A stretch of 64,000 nt of DNA from a bacterium (GTDB taxonomy: Bacteria; Bacillota_I; Bacilli_A; RF39; UBA660): the NCBI GenBank assembly GCA_004563275.1, contig SFSZ01000004.1, forward strand, positions 1 to 64,000, given 5' to 3'. Both the position numbers and the translations under genes were made by a program. Shown piece by piece: positions 1-8,211 of this stretch (the stretch's first letter is position 1; each line of letters opens with the position of its first letter). Under the pieces are notes generated by a model that did no database searches, had not been told where the DNA came from, and saw only the letters and a list, made by a program, of their open reading frames with translations.

Positions 1-25
1 TTAAGAAAAAGAGAAAAACTTACAC

Positions 26-53
26 AAAAAGAGAAAAATAATTTTCTCTTTTT
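26..53. terminator. Bidirectional terminator hairpin
   Basis: A 12-bp perfect inverted repeat (26-37 with 42-53) closes a 4-nt loop. The A-rich left arm and T-rich right arm would terminate transcription in either direction. It isolates the first gene from whatever lies left of the window. Confidence 0.6.
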
Positions 54-167
54 AATATACTGCTTTTTTATTTGTATCTCCTAAACAGGGTTCACATCAC
101 AAAAAGTCTGCTTTTTTATTGATTTATTTTTTAAAATATATATAATTTAAATTAAGAAAGGAAATAT

Positions 168-527
168 ATGGAAATAAAAGAAGATTTAAATAAAAATATT
201 CAAGATAATCTAAAATATATATTATCGGTTGTTGAAAAAGATCTTAAAAAAGCAACATCCTTAGAAGAAAAAGTATACTTAGAATTATCTAAAAATGAAA
301 TAATCAAATATTTAAATTATGTTTACAAAATTATTAAATCATGGCAAGACTATCTTAAAAAAGAACAAATTGATTTAATAATCAAAGATTATAAAAAAAT
401 TGAATCTATTATTTCAGAATTAGAACTATGTTTAGCAGATCTAGACGATGAATTTCAACTTGAAGGAATATCTTTTGCTTTATTTAACATTGGTAAGATA
501 TTAGTAAATAAGGAGGAACAATTATAA
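168..527 (+). CDS. Hypothetical protein, helical and charged
   Basis: I do not recognise this 119-residue protein. It is rich in Lys, Glu, Ile and Leu with no signal peptide or membrane segment, and looks all-helical and cytoplasmic. An AAGAAAGGAA ribosome-binding site precedes the ATG. Its stop overlaps the start of the next gene by one base (TAATG), so the two are almost certainly translationally coupled and probably act together. A partner or chaperone role for the downstream protein is only an inference. Confidence 0.6.
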   Translation: MEIKEDLNKNIQDNLKYILSVVEKDLKKATSLEEKVYLELSKNEIIKYLNYVYKIIKSWQDYLKKEQIDLIIKDYKKIESIISELELCLADLDDEFQLEGISFALFNIGKILVNKEEQL

Positions 528-1099
528 TGTCAAATGAAAAAGCAATAATAAAAGCATCTACGCCAAATAGCGATAAATATGATGCAAAGATAGATGTATA
601 TAACAAGGATCCAAAAAGCGGCCCACACGACACAGTTCATATAGCTGTAACAACAGAAGAAAAAGAAGCACACATTATCGATAAATTTGATGGTAAAACA
701 AATCATACTGATGTTAAATGTTATTTAACAACAGCATGTATGAGATATTTTCAAAAAGATTTTGACGATAATTGCTATGAATTAAAGGTATTGAGATGGT
801 TTAGAGATAATTTTGTTACAAGTGAAGATATTAAACATTATTATGCAATAGCACCGATTATTGTTGAAGGTATTAGCAGAGAAAAAAATGATGAACTTAT
901 TTATAATTATATTTTTGATAACGTGGTTGATTACTGTGTTGAACAAATAGAACTAGGAAATTATTCTAATGCATATAATAGATATAAAAGTAGCATTTTA
1001 GTATTTGAAGAGCAGTTCGCCAAACCTTTATTACATAAAGAAATGATAAAAACCTTAAAATTACAAATAAGTGGTTACTCATCCAATAAAAATGTTTAA
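527..1099 (+). CDS. CYLTTAC-motif protein of unknown function
   Basis: A 190-residue protein. The first 60 residues are polar and probably disordered. The rest is a conserved-looking helical module beginning with CYLTTAC (about residues 65-71), followed by FDDNCYEL and LRWFRDNF and then YYAIAPIIVE. I have seen this Cys-containing module at the end of various uncharacterised Bacillota proteins, but its function is not known to me. An AGGAGG site lies inside the end of the upstream gene. A hairpin terminator follows, so the two genes form one short unit. Confidence 0.6.
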   Translation: MSNEKAIIKASTPNSDKYDAKIDVYNKDPKSGPHDTVHIAVTTEEKEAHIIDKFDGKTNHTDVKCYLTTACMRYFQKDFDDNCYELKVLRWFRDNFVTSEDIKHYYAIAPIIVEGISREKNDELIYNYIFDNVVDYCVEQIELGNYSNAYNRYKSSILVFEEQFAKPLLHKEMIKTLKLQISGYSSNKNV

Positions 1100-1130
1100 T
1101 TACTTAATAATCGTATATTCTTTACATTTA

Positions 1131-1157
1131 AAGTAGACATTAAGAGTCTACTTTTTT
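1131..1157 (+). terminator. Rho-independent terminator
   Basis: The 8-bp stem AAGTAGAC/GTCTACTT with a 7-nt loop and a run of six T ends the two-gene unit upstream. The next start codon lies only 13 bases beyond it. Confidence 0.75.
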
Positions 1158-1170
1158 CATACAATTAAGT

Positions 1171-2223
1171 ATGAAAAAGATTATTATTTTATTAATTATA
1201 TTAATTCCAATTAATGTTAAAGCGATATCTGCTAGTAGTTATATAGTAATGGATACTGATACTACCAGAGTTTTAGAAGGATCAAATATTCATAAAAAAT
1301 CTTTAATCGCATCAATTACTAAAATAATGACTACTATGGTAGTTATTAATAATACTGAAAATTTAAACGTCAAAAAAGAAATGCCAGAAGAAATTTTAAA
1401 AAGCTATGGCAGCGGTATTTATATATCGGTAAAAGAAAAATTAACAACAAAAGAATTACTATATGGTCTTATGCTTAGAAGTGGTAATGATGCTGCTATT
1501 GCTCTTGCTGTTTTAACTGCTGGTTCTATGGAAGGCTTTAGTAAACTTATGAATGAAACCGCTAATTCTCTTAATATGAATGATTCAAGTTTTATTAATA
1601 GTCATGGATTAGAAGAAAAAGATAAAGCAAACATCTCAACAACCTATGATATGGCATTATTATCCTCATACGCAATCAAAAATAACGTTTACAAGGAAAT
1701 AACCGGAACAAAAGAAATAACCGTTAAAAGCGATATAAAGACCTATTTATGGCATAATAAAAATAGATTATTAAAAGAATATAAATATTGTACTGGAGGA
1801 AAAACTGGTTTTACTGAAAAAGCCCGAAGAACCTTAGTTACAAATGCATCAAAAAACAAAGTAAATCTAACAGTCGTAACCTTTAATGATGGTAATGACT
1901 TTAATGATCATAAAGAATTATACGAAAAATATTTTAAAAAACTTAAAAACTATAAAATAGTTAAAAAAGGCAAAATCAAAACTAACATAGATAATACCTA
2001 CATAGAAGAATCATTTAATATGTCTTTAACTAAAGAAGAAAGAAAAAATATTAAAGTAAACATTAATTATTACGACACTAATGTAACAAATATTATTGGT
2101 AACTTAACAGTTACATTAAATAAGAAGGAATATTTTAAAACCAATATTATCAAAAAAGAAAATGTTAAACCAAAAGAAACATTTTTCCAAAAACTAAAAA
2201 GAAAGATTTTAAATTTATGGTAG
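1171..2223 (+). CDS. dacB: D-alanyl-D-alanine carboxypeptidase (DacB/DacF-type)
   Basis: Penicillin-binding serine carboxypeptidase that removes the terminal D-Ala from peptidoglycan stem peptides outside the membrane. A signal peptide spans about residues 1-18. The three hallmark motifs are present: S48-x-x-K51 (SITK), S104-G-N106 and K211-T-G213. A lysine-rich C-terminal tail follows the catalytic domain. The last 7 bases overlap spmA, and the order dacB-spmA-spmB-rluB matches the Bacillus subtilis dacB operon, which supports a role in spore cortex crosslinking. There is no clear Shine-Dalgarno site; the ATG sits just behind a terminator. DacB and DacF cannot be told apart firmly by sequence alone. 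Confidence 0.9.
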   Translation: MKKIIILLIILIPINVKAISASSYIVMDTDTTRVLEGSNIHKKSLIASITKIMTTMVVINNTENLNVKKEMPEEILKSYGSGIYISVKEKLTTKELLYGLMLRSGNDAAIALAVLTAGSMEGFSKLMNETANSLNMNDSSFINSHGLEEKDKANISTTYDMALLSSYAIKNNVYKEITGTKEITVKSDIKTYLWHNKNRLLKEYKYCTGGKTGFTEKARRTLVTNASKNKVNLTVVTFNDGNDFNDHKELYEKYFKKLKNYKIVKKGKIKTNIDNTYIEESFNMSLTKEERKNIKVNINYYDTNVTNIIGNLTVTLNKKEYFKTNIIKKENVKPKETFFQKLKRKILNLW

Positions 2224-2801
2224 ATCATATTTGGGGAATATTTATTATTATCGGTATTACTTATAGTTTTATAACTGGTAATATTCATGAAATAAATACT
2301 GAAATTATTAATGCAGGCACAGATTCTATAAATCTTATTTTAAATTTATTACCATTATTAATTATCTGGATGGGACTTATGCAAATTGCTGAAAAGAGTG
2401 GTTTAATTCAAAAAAATGCCAAATTAATGACACCATTATTATCAAAATTATTTCCAACTATTCCTAAAAATCATGAATCTATTGGCTACATTGCTAGTAA
2501 CATAGCTGTAAACATGGCTGGTCTTGGAAGTGCTGCGACACCATTTGGTCTAAAAGCTATGGAAAAGTTACAAGAATTAAATGATGACAAAAAAAGAGCA
2601 TCTACTCCTATGATAACTTTTTTAGTCTTAAATACTGCTGGTGTTACCATTGTTCCTACTACAATCATTGCCTTAAGACATGCTGCAGGAAGTTTAAATC
2701 CCACATCAGTTTTACCAACCTGTATCCTTGCCACAACAGTCTCAACAATCGCTGGTTTAACACTTGATTACTTTATAAGGAGCAAAAATGGAAACAAGTA
2801 G
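2217..2801 (+). CDS. spmA: Spore maturation protein A
   Basis: Integral membrane protein with the nucleoside-transporter-like Gate domain, 194 residues as usual for SpmA. It has several hydrophobic helices and the conserved NMAGLGSAATPFGLKAM stretch in the middle. With SpmB it is needed for full dehydration of the spore core in Bacillus. The start overlaps the end of dacB and the end overlaps spmB by 14 bases, so the three are translationally coupled. Confidence 0.92.
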   Translation: MVDHIWGIFIIIGITYSFITGNIHEINTEIINAGTDSINLILNLLPLLIIWMGLMQIAEKSGLIQKNAKLMTPLLSKLFPTIPKNHESIGYIASNIAVNMAGLGSAATPFGLKAMEKLQELNDDKKRASTPMITFLVLNTAGVTIVPTTIIALRHAAGSLNPTSVLPTCILATTVSTIAGLTLDYFIRSKNGNK

Positions 2802-3306
2802 TTTTATTATTTTACCAATCATAGTTTTAACTATAATAATCTATGGTTTTAAACATAAAATAAATATCTATGATGAATTTCTAATTGGTGCTAAAGAAGG
2901 TATAATAACTACTTTTAAAATAATTCCTAATTTAGTAGCTATGATTTTTGCAGTTAATATTCTAGTTAAAAGTAATATCATAAGTGATATATTTTCATTT
3001 TTAACCCCATATTTAACAAAATTTGACTTAACAAGTGACATAATCCCAATGTGTTTTCTAAGAAGTGTTTCTGGAAATAGTACTCTAGCCTTAATGGTTA
3101 ATATTTTTAATAAATATGGACCAGACTCTATAATGGGACTTTTAGCTAGTACCATTCAAGGATCATCAGATACAACCCTTTATGTAATTGCTCTATACTT
3201 TGGAAGTGTAGGAATAACCAAAAGTAGATATGCACTTCCAGCTGGATTATTTGCTGATTTATTTGGTATAATTGCCTCATTTATCTTAATATATTTATTT
3301 TTCTAA
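2788..3306 (+). CDS. spmB: Spore maturation protein B
   Basis: The 172-residue partner of SpmA, also a Gate-domain membrane protein. Conserved stretches include SGNSTLALMV and GSSDTTLYVIALYFGSVG. The ATG follows a good AAGGAG site inside the end of spmA. The function is inferred from the family and from the conserved dacB-spmA-spmB order. Confidence 0.92.
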   Translation: METSSFIILPIIVLTIIIYGFKHKINIYDEFLIGAKEGIITTFKIIPNLVAMIFAVNILVKSNIISDIFSFLTPYLTKFDLTSDIIPMCFLRSVSGNSTLALMVNIFNKYGPDSIMGLLASTIQGSSDTTLYVIALYFGSVGITKSRYALPAGLFADLFGIIASFILIYLFF

Positions 3307-3347
3307 AATTACCTAAAATATGTTAAAATACTAATAGGTGATTTTTT

Positions 3348-4061
3348 ATGGAAAGATTGCAAAAAGTAATCGCACAATCAGGATATTGTTCAAGAAGAAA
3401 AGCAGAAGAATTTATAAAACAAGGCAAAGTATATGTTAATGGTGAAAAAGTAACTGAATTAGGAACCAAAGTAAATGCAAATGATGACATTGTTGTTAAT
3501 AAAGTTCATTTATCAAAAGAAGAAAATGTTTACTTTTTATTAAATAAACCTCGAAGCATAATTTGTTCAGTTAAAGATGAACATGATCGTAAAACTGTTG
3601 TTGATTTAATCGCAACTGATAAAAGAATATATCCAGTAGGTAGATTAGATTATGATACTACTGGTCTAATAATTTTAACTAACGATGGTAACCTAGCAAA
3701 TACACTAATGCACCCAACAAATGCTGTACCCAAAAAATATATTGCAAAATTAAATAAATGCATGGCAATAACCGACTATAAAAGATTAAAAGAAGGAATT
3801 GAAATAGATGGTATTAAATGTATTCCTACCAGAGTAAAAATAAAGAAAAACGATACAGAAAAAGATTATTCAATCATTGAAATAACCATTGTCGAAGGAA
3901 GAAATCATATTATTAAAAGAGTATTTAATAAACTTGGATACCTAGTAGATAAATTATCTAGAGTAGAGTATGCTTTCTTAAATACTGATAATTTAAAAAG
4001 TGGAGATTATCGTAAATTAACTCCAAAGGAAGTAAAAAAACTATATGAATATCATAGTTAA
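3348..4061 (+). CDS. rluB: Pseudouridine synthase, RsuA/RluB family
   Basis: An N-terminal S4 RNA-binding domain (residues 1-60, with CSRRKAEEFI) is followed by an RsuA-type synthase domain. The catalytic aspartate is D101 in GRLDYDTTGL. The Bacillus protein at this position modifies helix 90 region uridines of 23S rRNA. AGGTGA is the ribosome-binding site. The gene lies 41 bases behind spmB, as in Bacillus, and its end overlaps the following methyltransferase by 17 bases. Confidence 0.9.
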   Translation: MERLQKVIAQSGYCSRRKAEEFIKQGKVYVNGEKVTELGTKVNANDDIVVNKVHLSKEENVYFLLNKPRSIICSVKDEHDRKTVVDLIATDKRIYPVGRLDYDTTGLIILTNDGNLANTLMHPTNAVPKKYIAKLNKCMAITDYKRLKEGIEIDGIKCIPTRVKIKKNDTEKDYSIIEITIVEGRNHIIKRVFNKLGYLVDKLSRVEYAFLNTDNLKSGDYRKLTPKEVKKLYEYHS

Positions 4062-5232
4062 AATTGAATCATATGATCATCAAGGAAGAGGAATATCTCA
4101 CTATAATAACAAGGTAATGTTTATACCTAATGCTTTATTAAATGAAGAACTTGAAGTAAAAATAATTGAAGAAAAAAAGAATTATTTAATTGGAAATATA
4201 ACTAAAATAATTACTCCATCACCATTAAGAATAACTCCTAAATGTCCTTACTATGATAAATGTGGTGGTTGTAACTTCTTACATATTAATCATCAAGAAG
4301 AACTAAATATCAAAAAAGACATCTTAATCAATATTTTTAATAAATATGCTAAACTAACTATTAATCCCCAAATAATAAACTCACCTAAAGAGTTTAATTA
4401 TCGTAATAAAATTGAATTAAAAATAGATAATTATAATTGGGGCTATTATAATGAAAAAACTCATAATATTGTTAAAATAGATAAATGCTTATTAGCAAAA
4501 GAATCTATAAATAAAATTATTTCATCAAAAGAACTATTCAAAATCAAACATGGAGACATAATCATAAGATCAAACTATAATGATGAAATATTAATTAAAA
4601 TAAATACTAAAGATTCTTATAAAATAGATATTGATACTCTAACCAAAAATAATAAAATAGTAGGTATCATAGTTAATAATAAAATAATCTATGGAGAAGA
4701 TAATTATATAGAAATAATAGATAAGTATTTATATAAAGTAAATATTAATTCATTCTTTCAAATAAATATAGACATCTTAAAAGAAGTATTTAAAATCATA
4801 TCAAAAGAAAAATATGAGCATATTGTAGATTTATATTGTGGAGTAGGAACTCTAGGTATCCCTATGCAAAAAGATAAATTATATGGTATTGAAATAGTTC
4901 CAGAAGCAATTAAAGATGCTATAACTAACTCTAAAATGAATAAACAAAACAATTATTATCTTCTAGGTGATTCAACAAACCTTAACAAAATAAAAGATGA
5001 AATAGATTGTATTATTGTAGATCCTCCAAGAAGTGGAATAAATGATGAAACATTATCTTCATTAATAAACTATAAACCTCAAAATTTAATTTATATGAGC
5101 TGCAATCCTTTAACTCTAGCCAGAGATATTAATAACCTAAAAGAATATTATAACCTAAAAGAAATATATCTTTTAGACATGTTCCCAAGAACTAAACATA
5201 TGGAATGTGTATGTGTTCTAAAAATTAGATAA
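4045..5232 (+). CDS. rlmCD: 23S rRNA (uracil-5-)-methyltransferase, RlmCD/TrmA family
   Basis: SAM-dependent RNA m5U methyltransferase. An N-terminal TRAM-like domain (about 1-55) is followed by an iron-sulfur cysteine cluster C67-x5-C73-x2-C76 with a fourth Cys near residue 150. The C-terminal Rossmann domain carries VDLYCGVGTLG, then VDPPRSG and the nucleophile region MSCNPLTLARD. At 395 residues it is shorter than the usual 450 or so. It overlaps rluB, so two rRNA modification enzymes are co-translated. The exact uridine target cannot be read from the sequence. Confidence 0.9.
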   Translation: MNIIVKIESYDHQGRGISHYNNKVMFIPNALLNEELEVKIIEEKKNYLIGNITKIITPSPLRITPKCPYYDKCGGCNFLHINHQEELNIKKDILINIFNKYAKLTINPQIINSPKEFNYRNKIELKIDNYNWGYYNEKTHNIVKIDKCLLAKESINKIISSKELFKIKHGDIIIRSNYNDEILIKINTKDSYKIDIDTLTKNNKIVGIIVNNKIIYGEDNYIEIIDKYLYKVNINSFFQINIDILKEVFKIISKEKYEHIVDLYCGVGTLGIPMQKDKLYGIEIVPEAIKDAITNSKMNKQNNYYLLGDSTNLNKIKDEIDCIIVDPPRSGINDETLSSLINYKPQNLIYMSCNPLTLARDINNLKEYYNLKEIYLLDMFPRTKHMECVCVLKIR

Positions 5233-5322
5233 GCGGTGATATATAAGAATAAATCAACTATTCAGTAAGTTTCTAAAAATAGTATATAAATAATAAATAT
5301 GTATAGTAATAGATAAAAAATT

Positions 5323-5418
5323 ATGCTAATGTTGTTCGAGAAGAGTATGTTTGCTTATACCATATTAGGTGGTATGGTTTGTATAATTGAAATGATATTT
5401 AAAAGAAATGAGGAGTAA
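5323..5418 (+). CDS. Possible 31-residue hydrophobic small protein
   Basis: An ATG-initiated frame of 31 codons with a hydrophobic centre (FAYTILGGMVCIIEMIF) ends just before the MazG-like gene, and its last codons form that gene's ribosome-binding site. It has no good Shine-Dalgarno of its own, so it may be chance or the tail of a lost gene. The rest of 5233-5420 is AT-rich with nothing recognisable. Confidence 0.25.
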   Translation: MLMLFEKSMFAYTILGGMVCIIEMIFKRNEE

Positions 5419-5420
5419 AA

Positions 5421-5753
5421 ATGGAAAAAATATATAATAAATTAGTAAGAGATAATATTCCAAGTATTATTCAAGAAGATAATGAGATACCAATTACTAG
5501 AATTTTATCTGATGCTGAATATAGACAAGAATTATATAAAAAATTATTAGAGGAATGTAATGAACTTATAACTGCTAAAACAAGTAATAACATCATAGAG
5601 GAGGCTGCTGATATTTTTGAAGTATTAAAAGCTATTTCAGAGTTAGAGGGTAAAAATATAGATGCTGTTATAGAATCTTCAAAACAAAAAAGGTTAAAAA
5701 GAGGCGGATTTATCAAAAAGATATTTTTAGAAAAAACAATTAGTAAAGAGTAA
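5421..5753 (+). CDS. MazG-like nucleotide pyrophosphohydrolase
   Basis: An all-alpha NTP pyrophosphohydrolase of the MazG/PRA-PH type, 110 residues. The opening YNKLVRDNIP is the hallmark of a house-cleaning subgroup found in bacteria and phages. The metal-binding helices carry LLEECNELITA and EEAADIFEVLKAI (E-x-x-E and E-x-x-D pairs). It probably hydrolyses non-canonical or excess nucleotides to monophosphates. It sits in an accessory stretch beside a decayed phage-type gene. Confidence 0.85.
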   Translation: MEKIYNKLVRDNIPSIIQEDNEIPITRILSDAEYRQELYKKLLEECNELITAKTSNNIIEEAADIFEVLKAISELEGKNIDAVIESSKQKRLKRGGFIKKIFLEKTISKE

Positions 5754-5936
5754 GTTTTAATAATTTAAGTAAAATTTATATTGTAAATAAATTAAAAATA
5801 GAAAGTATAAGTAATTATTATAGATAATTAAATTTATAATAATATAAAAGATGTATACATAATAGTTATATATTTATTATATTAGTCAATTATGTTTAAA
5901 TGTGTAAAAACAATTATTTTAAGTTGAGAGATATGA

Positions 5937-6652
5937 CATATCAAAAAATTTCCAGAAAGATATATGTTTCAATTAACTAAAGAAGAATATATTAAGTTAA
6001 GGTCACAATCTGGGACTTTAGAAGTTGACGGAGTAGGAAAACATAGTAAATATTTACCTCATGTATTTACTAAACAAGGTGTTGCTATGCTTGCTCCCGT
6101 TCTTCATACCAAAGTTGCTGATGAAGTAAGCATGAAAATTATAGATGCTTTTGTTTACATGCGAAAATATTTATCAACCAATAACAAGAATAATATTTTA
6201 GTAAATCATAAAGAAAGAATATTAAAATTAGAAGAGTCATTTAATAAATTCTCTAGTAACAAAGTTCAATAATATATGAAGGAAAAATATATGATGCAAA
6301 TAGTATCTTACTAGATATTTTAAATGATGCAAACGAAGAAATAATAATTATTGATAACTACATAAACAAAGAATTATTAAATCTATTAAAAGACATAAAT
6401 ATTAAAATAATAATGATATCCAAAAACTTTAATGAAGAATTAATAAAATAATATAAATCTCAATATAAAAATATATGTTTCATAGATAATAATCCATTTC
6501 ATGATAGATATATCATAATAGATAAAAAAGAAGTGTACATAAGTGGAATGTCCATAAAAGATATCGGTAAAAAATATAGTTATATCAATAAAATAAATGA
6601 AGAAATATTTATCAAAGAATTACTAAAAAAAATAAATGATGTGATACAATAA
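5937..6652 (+). pseudogene. Decayed ORF6N / phospholipase-D-like protein gene
   Basis: The remnant begins immediately after an in-frame TGA with KKFPERYMFQL, the middle of an ORF6N domain; the N-terminal part of the domain is missing. A 102-codon stretch (5964-6272) continues with YLPHVFTKQGVAMLAPVL. The reading then shifts by one frame near 6270, and frame +2 encodes a PLD-like domain with EEIIIIDNY and HDRYIIIDKKEVYISG. That part is broken by TAA at 6449-6451 and ends at 6652. Intact relatives join the two domains in one chain, so this is a gene with a 5' deletion, a frameshift and a nonsense codon. Confidence 0.8.
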
Positions 6653-6673
6653 AAATATAGAAAAGAGGCAAAT

Positions 6674-7303
6674 ATGAAAACAATATATTTAATTAGACAT
6701 TCAGCACCATTTATTGAAATTGACAATTATAGCGATTACAAAAATGTTTCTTGGGATGACTATAACAGAAATATGATTTTATCAAGTGAAGGTGAGGAAA
6801 AAGCTAAAAAATTATGTGATATATCCCAACTTAATAATATTGATGCAATTTATTCAAGCGATTCTTATAGAGCAATTGGTACAGCCAAATATCTAGCAGA
6901 AAAGAATAATTTGAAAATTAAGTTAGATAAAAGAATCAATGAAAGAAAATTGGGCTGTGAAAAAGTGTCAGAATTACCAGATAATTTTTCAGCTAATTCA
7001 TTTACAAATAAAGATTTAAAATTTAAAACCGGAGAATCATTAAGTGATGTAGATAAACGTTTTCAAGAATTTTTAAATGAAATGCTAAATGCCAAAGATC
7101 ACAAAATAGTTTTAGTTATTCATGGAATGATTTTAATGTCTTATTTACAAACAATTTGTAATTTTGAATTTAATGGTAATACTTTTAATATTACATTTAA
7201 TAATAAAGAAGTAATAAATAGAAGATTCAATAACCCCGATGTATTTAAAATAGATTATGACGATAATAATCAAGTGATTTCTGTAACTAATATAGAATTA
7301 TAA
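6674..7303 (+). CDS. Histidine phosphatase family protein
   Basis: A phosphoglycerate-mutase-like phosphatase of 209 residues. The phospho-accepting R8-H9 lies in LIRHS; R66 in SSDSYRAIGT, E90-R91 in RINER and the second catalytic H150 in VIHGM complete the site. The substrate is unknown; small phosphoesters are typical. GAGG precedes the ATG, and a hairpin terminator overlaps the region just after the stop. Confidence 0.85.
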   Translation: MKTIYLIRHSAPFIEIDNYSDYKNVSWDDYNRNMILSSEGEEKAKKLCDISQLNNIDAIYSSDSYRAIGTAKYLAEKNNLKIKLDKRINERKLGCEKVSELPDNFSANSFTNKDLKFKTGESLSDVDKRFQEFLNEMLNAKDHKIVLVIHGMILMSYLQTICNFEFNGNTFNITFNNKEVINRRFNNPDVFKIDYDDNNQVISVTNIEL

Positions 7304-7305
7304 CG

Positions 7306-7330
7306 AAGGAAATAATTAATTTCCTTTTTT
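7306..7330 (+). terminator. Rho-independent terminator
   Basis: Stem AAGGAAAT/ATTTCCTT (7306-7313 with 7319-7326), a 5-nt loop and a run of six T. It ends the phosphatase gene. Confidence 0.75.
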
Positions 7331-7333
7331 GTT

Positions 7334-7472
7334 AAAATAATTTGCGTCACTTCCAAAACTATTTTATAGAGTATTTTCTCTAAAAATATATAAAAACTTA
7401 AATGAAAATCAAAACGGTGTATTAACAGTAAAAAGAAAAAGATTTGTAAGTATTGACCAAGATAAAAGATAG
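7334..7472 (+). other. Possible gene-tail remnant
   Basis: Two adjoining frames encode HFQNYFIEYF and then YKNLNENQNGVLTVKRKRF before a TAG inside the next terminator. The composition is protein-like and the change of frame mid-way suggests the degraded 3' end of a lost gene. I cannot name the family, and chance is possible. Confidence 0.2.
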
Positions 7473-7489
7473 ATTTAATCTATCTTTTT
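7464..7489 (+). terminator. Rho-independent terminator
   Basis: Ten-base-pair stem AAAAGATAGA/TCTATCTTTT with a 5-nt loop. The adjacent T run gives termination rightwards. It lies directly upstream of the trmB-like promoter. Confidence 0.7.
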
Positions 7490-7490
7490 A

Positions 7491-7499
7491 TGTTATACT
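7491..7499 (+). promoter_or_regulatory. Extended -10 promoter of the trmB-like gene
   Basis: TGTTATACT (TG-n-TATACT) lies 26 bases before the start codon. No -35 hexamer sits at the correct distance. Confidence 0.5.
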
Positions 7500-7524
7500 A
7501 TTTAAGAAAAAAGGAGAAATAACT

Positions 7525-8163
7525 ATGCGTTATAATACAGTAAAAAATGCTAATCAAATATTAGAAAAAAGTTCGTATTTAATTAAGAAACCAGAAAATT
7601 ATAAAAATAAATGGAAAGATGTCTTTGGTAATAACAATCCAATTTGTTTAGAACTAGGTATGGGTAGAGGAAGTTTTATTATTGAAATGGCTAAATCTCA
7701 TCCTAATATAAATTACATTGGATTAGAATTAGATGAAAATCAAACTGCTACTGCAATTACCAATATAAAAGAACAAAAAATTCCTAACTTAAAAATAATT
7801 TGTGCTAATGCTCAAGATATTATTAATATGTTTGGTAAAGAAATTGATACTATTTACTTAACATTCTCTGAACCTTGGCCTAAAAAACAAGATGAGAAAA
7901 AAAGATTCACTTCAATTAATTATTTAAGATTATATGATCGTATCTTTAAAAAGAAAAAACATATTATTTTAAAAACTGATAATAAAATATTATTTGCTTC
8001 AGCCTTAGAAAGCTTATCAGAATATTGGTATACATTTACAAAAGTAAGCCTAGATTTACATCATGATGAAAGAAATATTGAAAATATAATGACAGATTTT
8101 GAAAAACAATATTATAAAGAAAATCGTCCAATATTTTATGTTGATGCTAAATTCGAAGATTAA
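7525..8163 (+). CDS. tRNA (guanine-N7-)-methyltransferase-like protein (first copy)
   Basis: A TrmB-family SAM methyltransferase of 212 residues. The SAM loop reads LELGMGRGSFI, and the substrate motif is SEPWPKKQDEKKRF in place of the usual SDPWPKxxHxKRR. The second copy at 55423 carries the canonical motif, so this one is probably a diverged paralogue. I chose ATG 7525 because AAAGGAGAAAT precedes it; an upstream in-frame ATG at 7453 would lie inside a terminator and before the promoter. TrmB makes m7G46 in tRNA; whether this copy keeps that specificity is uncertain. Confidence 0.85.
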   Translation: MRYNTVKNANQILEKSSYLIKKPENYKNKWKDVFGNNNPICLELGMGRGSFIIEMAKSHPNINYIGLELDENQTATAITNIKEQKIPNLKIICANAQDIINMFGKEIDTIYLTFSEPWPKKQDEKKRFTSINYLRLYDRIFKKKKHIILKTDNKILFASALESLSEYWYTFTKVSLDLHHDERNIENIMTDFEKQYYKENRPIFYVDAKFED

Positions 8164-8165
8164 CA

Positions 8166-8194
8166 TTGACAATACAATTGTTCGTTAGTATAAT
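8166..8194 (+). promoter_or_regulatory. Consensus sigma-A promoter
   Basis: TTGACA, a 17-base spacer and TATAAT: a perfect housekeeping promoter placed 17 bases before the start of the ATPase gene. Confidence 0.85.
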
Positions 8195-8211
8195 TTGCTT
8201 AGGTGATAGAC

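Noticed and set aside
5323..5418. Hairpin ATACCA/TGGTAT near 5353 as a riboswitch
   Set aside because: Only six pairs, no terminator or conserved core, and no link to the next gene's function.
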